From contig DATKBL010000048.1 in NCBI GenBank assembly GCA_035513995.1, positions 1 through 8,909 of the forward strand: DNA of 8,909 nucleotides, given 5' to 3'. Below, in pieces: positions 6,636 to 8,909 of this stretch (positions are counted from its first letter, which is position 1; every line of letters begins with the position of its first letter). This stretch comes from DASUTW01 sp035513995. GTDB lineage: Bacteria > Actinomycetota > UBA4738 > CALAEC01. The notes below the pieces were generated by a model, which was given only the letters and a program-made list of their open reading frames with translations, did no database searches and was not told the DNA's origin. Position numbers and translations under genes: made by a program.

Positions 6636-7045
6636 GCGTCGGGCCCTCACTCGCGAGCCGCCTGCGCGACGAGCGCGGCTTCCTGATCGGCGGCGTCGCC
6701 AAGCTGGTCATCTTCCTGGTCCTCTTGGGGCTGGTCCTGTTCGAGGGCGGATCGGTGATCTGGGCGCGGCTCTCGGCGCAGGATACCGCCGACGGTGCCG
6801 CCACGGCCGCGGTGACCACCTACCGGGACACCCGGAACATCCGGAGGGCCCACGACGAGGCCCTCGCCACCGTGGCCGACAAGGACCCGACCGCCAAGAT
6901 GACCTCCTTCGAGGTCCACAGCGACGGGAGCGTGACCGTACGGGTTCGGAAGGTGGCGGAGACTCTCCTGATCCACCACGTCGGGTTCCTCGAAGGGCTC
7001 ACGGTGGCCCGGGGCACCGCGACGCTCGAGCCGCCCTCCTTCTGA
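6632..7045 (+). CDS. Small single-pass membrane protein, TadE/TadG-like
   Basis: A 137-residue protein whose ATG overlaps the murJ stop (ATGA, 6632-6635). A short basic N-terminus with 'RLRDERGFLIGG' (10-21) precedes one long membrane helix (about 20-42). The segment 'WARLSAQDTADGAATAAV' (44-61) follows, then a soluble part with alternating strands (about 90-130). This plan, with an RG near the N-terminus, an immediate membrane helix and an Ala-rich helix of 'ADxAAxAA' type, is like the TadE/TadG minor pseudopilin-like proteins. The similarity is general, so the family call is inference. No TadZ/A/B/C genes lie in the window. The frame is open well upstream inside murJ (from 5285), but only the part from 6632 has a protein-like composition. 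No good Shine-Dalgarno sequence is seen, so translation is probably coupled to murJ. The final residues are unremarkable. What it does beside murJ is unknown. Confidence 0.6.
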   Translation: MSVGPSLASRLRDERGFLIGGVAKLVIFLVLLGLVLFEGGSVIWARLSAQDTADGAATAAVTTYRDTRNIRRAHDEALATVADKDPTAKMTSFEVHSDGSVTVRVRKVAETLLIHHVGFLEGLTVARGTATLEPPSF

Positions 7046-7054
7046 GCCGACGTC

Positions 7055-7073
7055 CCTGGGTCCCGCTCCCAGG
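7055..7073 (+). terminator. Possible weak hairpin after the murJ unit
   Basis: CCTGGG (7055-7060) and CCCAGG (7068-7073) are perfect inverted arms with a 7-base loop, starting 10 bases after the TGA at 7043-7045. There is no T run behind it, so it would at best be a hairpin-type terminator or an RNA end stabiliser. Confidence 0.3.
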
Positions 7074-7086
7074 CTCCGGACCGGAG
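7074..7086 (+). promoter_or_regulatory. Palindrome in the kinase promoter region, possible operator
   Basis: CTCCGG-A-CCGGAG is a perfect 13-base palindrome with a single central base. It ends 9 bases before the TACACT box of the kinase gene and lies over the place where a -35 would be expected. A dimeric regulator could bind here, but no such protein is known for it. A short GC palindrome can also occur by chance in DNA of this composition. Confidence 0.25.
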
Positions 7087-7095
7087 GCCACCAAC

Positions 7096-7101
7096 TACAC
7101 T
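7096..7101 (+). promoter_or_regulatory. Putative kinase promoter -10, leaderless type
   Basis: TACACT ends 8 bases before ATG 7110. The only purine-rich bases between them (GAGG, 7102-7105) are too close to the ATG to be a normal ribosome binding site, so a leaderless or nearly leaderless message is likely. No TTGACA-like -35 is seen upstream. Confidence 0.45.
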
Positions 7102-7109
7102 GAGGCCCG

Positions 7110-8582
7110 ATGAAGACGGAGCACGGGCAGAGGCTCGCCGGCCGCTACGTCCTCGAGTCGCCCCTCGCCTCCGGCGGGATGGCCGAGGTGTGGCGCGGGC
7201 ACGACGAGGTGCTGGGGCGGCCGGTCGCCGTCAAGGTCCTGCACGAGCACCTCGCGAGCGAAGAGGGGTTCCTCGACCGCTTCCGGCGCGAGGCCGTGAC
7301 CGCGGCGAGGCTCTCGCACCCCGGCGTCGTGCGGGTGTTCGACACCGGGATCGACGAGGATCTGTGCTTCATCGTCATGGAGCTCTACGAGGGCACCACG
7401 CTCGCCGACCGTCTCCAGGAGGGCCCGCTCCCCCCCGAGGAGGCGGCGCGGATCGCCCGGGGGATGCTCGAGGGGCTCGCTCACGCGCACGAGCAGGAGG
7501 TCGTCCACCGCGACGTCAAGCCCGGCAACGTGCTGCTCCATGGCGGACAGGTCAAGGTGGCCGACTTCGGGATCGCGAAGGCCGCCTACGGCGGCGACCT
7601 GACGACGACGGGGACGCTGCTGGGGACCGCCCGGTACCTCGCGCCCGAGCAGGTCGACGCCGCCTCGGTCGACCACCGGGCCGATCTGTACGCGGTGGGA
7701 GTCGTCCTCTACGAGATGCTGACGGGCCGCGCCCCGTTCGAGGCCGATTCCGCGATCGCCGAGGCCACGCTCCGACTCATGGAGGCTCCCACGCCGCCCG
7801 GGGCCCTCCGCGGCGGCATCCCGCGCCAGCTCGAGGCGGTGGTGATGAAGGCGCTCGCCAGGGACCCGGACAAGCGCTTCCAGACCGCGGCGGAGATGCG
7901 CGCCGCCCTCGATCACGCCGTGTGGACCTCTCCTCCGCTCGTCCCCCCTCTCCGCCGCGAGCCACAGCCCGCTTCCTCGTTCTTCCGAGCGTGGATGCTC
8001 GTGCCGATCGTCGCGATCGGCTTCGCGGCGGCGGTCATCGTCGCAGGGCTCCTCCTGGGAAGGCTGGAAGTCGGCGGCCCCCTGGGGGTCAGGCCTCGGC
8101 AGGAGTCCCCCTCGCCCACCGCCGCCGCGGCCTCCGGAGCGCTGGACGTGGCGTCGGTGCAGGCCCACGACCCGGAGGGAGACGACACCGAGCACGACGA
8201 CGACGCCGGCTTCGCGGCCGACGGCGACCCATCGACGGCCTGGCAGACCGAGGGGTACACCTCCCCGGACCTCGGCGGCAGGAAGTCCGGCGTGGGGCTG
8301 ATCTTCGATCTCGGCGCGACCGTCGACGTCGCCTCCATCGAGCTCATCACCCCGGCCCCGGGATGGACCTTCGAGGTCCTGGCCTCCTCCGACGGATCCT
8401 CGTTCGGCGACCCGCTCGCCGACGGCGCCGGCGCCTCCAGCTTCACCGCGGGGGAAACGACGACCGTCGCTTTCCCCGAGGCCCGCGCTCGGTACATTCT
8501 GATCTGGATCACCGAGCTGACCGAGGTCGGCGCAGGTGAGTACCGTGGCGTGATCGCCGAGGCCGAGTTCACGGGTGGCTGA
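7110..8582 (+). CDS. Transmembrane Ser/Thr kinase with extracytoplasmic discoidin-like domain
   Basis: A 490-residue membrane kinase of the Hanks/PknB type. The cytoplasmic kinase domain spans about residues 12-270. The P-loop is 'LASGGMAEV' (19-27; the first Gly is replaced by Ala). K42 lies in VAVK, helix C has E61, and the catalytic loop is HRDVKPGN (133-140). DFG is at 152-154, a Thr-rich activation segment (T165-T167, T169, T173) follows, APE is at 178-180, and D192 is present. All catalytic residues are there, so it should be active. A proline-rich link (274-288) leads to one membrane helix (about 295-317). Outside is an Asp-rich and then beta-rich domain (about 345-490) with 'GDPSTAWQTEGY' (372-383), 'GLIFDLG' (396-402) and 'ILIWITEL' (463-470), like a discoidin (F5/8 C) or carbohydrate-binding fold. 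The same kinase-TM-outer-domain plan is fused to MurJ in mycobacterial Rv3910. PASTA repeats are absent. The sigma gene overlaps the 3' end by 8 bases. Confidence 0.92.
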   Translation: MKTEHGQRLAGRYVLESPLASGGMAEVWRGHDEVLGRPVAVKVLHEHLASEEGFLDRFRREAVTAARLSHPGVVRVFDTGIDEDLCFIVMELYEGTTLADRLQEGPLPPEEAARIARGMLEGLAHAHEQEVVHRDVKPGNVLLHGGQVKVADFGIAKAAYGGDLTTTGTLLGTARYLAPEQVDAASVDHRADLYAVGVVLYEMLTGRAPFEADSAIAEATLRLMEAPTPPGALRGGIPRQLEAVVMKALARDPDKRFQTAAEMRAALDHAVWTSPPLVPPLRREPQPASSFFRAWMLVPIVAIGFAAAVIVAGLLLGRLEVGGPLGVRPRQESPSPTAAAASGALDVASVQAHDPEGDDTEHDDDAGFAADGDPSTAWQTEGYTSPDLGGRKSGVGLIFDLGATVDVASIELITPAPGWTFEVLASSDGSSFGDPLADGAGASSFTAGETTTVAFPEARARYILIWITELTEVGAGEYRGVIAEAEFTGG

Positions 8583-8909
8583 CGACCGGCAGCTCGTCCG
8601 CGCGCACCTGGGGGGCGACCGGGGAGCCTTCTCCACGCTGATGGAGCGTCACCAGCGACGCGTCTACAACATCGCGTACCGGATGCTCGGCCGCCCCGAG
8701 GACGCCGCCGACGCCACCCAAGACGTCTTCCTCACCTGCCTGCGGAAGCTCTCGGGCTATCGCGGTCACTCCGCGTTCACGACCTGGCTCCATCGAGTGA
8801 CCGTCAACGTGTGCCACGACGCCCTCCGGAGGCGCTCACGCGAGCAGCCCGCTCGCGACGAGGACTGGCCGGAGCCTTCCTCACGCGACCTGGCCGACGC
8901 GGCGGTCGC
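8575..8909 (+). CDS. sigM: ECF sigma factor, SigM-like, 5' part
   Basis: From GTG 8575 an open frame runs to the window edge (111 codons); the 3' end is outside. The residues fit the sigma-70 family of the ECF group. Region 2 opens with 'AFSTLMERHQRRVYNIAYRM' (18-37), then 'EDAADATQDVFLTCLRKL' (42-59) for the core-binding and -10 helices. 'FTTWLHRVTVNVCHDALRRR' (68-87) follows for the -10 recognition helix and its end. An acidic, Pro-containing linker to region 4 begins near 91. Region 4 is not in the window. ECF sigmas direct RNA polymerase to stress or envelope promoters. The gene overlaps the kinase by 8 bases (8575-8582), so translation is likely coupled. Its place after murJ matches Rv3911 (sigM), where an anti-sigma gene follows; whether that is so here cannot be seen. 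The name sigM rests on position, not on a family-specific motif. Confidence 0.85.
   Translation, partial: MADDRQLVRAHLGGDRGAFSTLMERHQRRVYNIAYRMLGRPEDAADATQDVFLTCLRKLSGYRGHSAFTTWLHRVTVNVCHDALRRRSREQPARDEDWPEPSSRDLADAAV

Noticed and set aside
7095..8636. Open frame of 513 codons on the - strand under the kinase gene.
   Set aside because: Shadow of a kinase gene with all catalytic motifs; no domain-like sequence of its own.
1..8909. CRISPR arrays, insertion sequences, attachment sites, tRNA or rRNA genes.
   Set aside because: No spaced direct repeats, transposase-like frames or tRNA-like cloverleaf with a CCA end were seen; nearly all the DNA is covered by protein genes.

Overview
The window is high-GC DNA, dense with short gene gaps, and reads as actinobacterial chromosome. 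From left to right it holds the 3' end of a pilT-like type IV pilus ATPase, a small convergent membrane protein with an HExxH motif, CCA tRNA nucleotidyltransferase (cca), a YbaK-type aminoacyl-tRNA deacylase, a NUDIX hydrolase broken by a one-base shift, a DUF6049 secreted/membrane protein, the lipid II flippase murJ, a small TadE/TadG-like membrane protein, a transmembrane Ser/Thr kinase with an extracytoplasmic discoidin-like domain, and the 5' part of an ECF sigma factor (sigM-like) that runs off the right edge. From memory, the order cca - NUDIX - DUF6049 - murJ - sigM matches the Mycobacterium tuberculosis block Rv3907c-Rv3911. The pilT gene, the YbaK insertion and the TadE-like insertion are not part of that block. 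They suggest a deep-branching or uncultured actinobacterial lineage; I cannot name the taxon.

Layout: pilT (+) and the small membrane protein (-) overlap tail to tail. The membrane protein and cca are divergent across only 35 bases. From cca onward all genes are on the + strand. They fall into apparent units that begin with a TANNNT -10-like box 6-9 bases before the start codon (cca, the DUF6049 gene, the kinase), as expected for leaderless transcripts. Inside the units genes join by 4-base GTGA/ATGA overlaps (ybaK/NUDIX, DUF6049/murJ, murJ/TadE-like) or an 8-base overlap (kinase/sigma).

How the genes may work together: cca and the YbaK protein act on tRNA (3' end building and editing of mischarged tRNA). 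MurJ moves lipid II across the membrane for peptidoglycan synthesis. The kinase resembles the kinase-like plus extracytoplasmic part that in mycobacteria is fused to MurJ (MviN, Rv3910). Here it is a separate gene, and the kinase keeps its catalytic residues. The sigma factor overlaps the kinase gene, so envelope sensing, flippase control and a transcriptional response may be linked; that link is inference. I saw no CRISPR array, insertion sequence, tRNA or rRNA.
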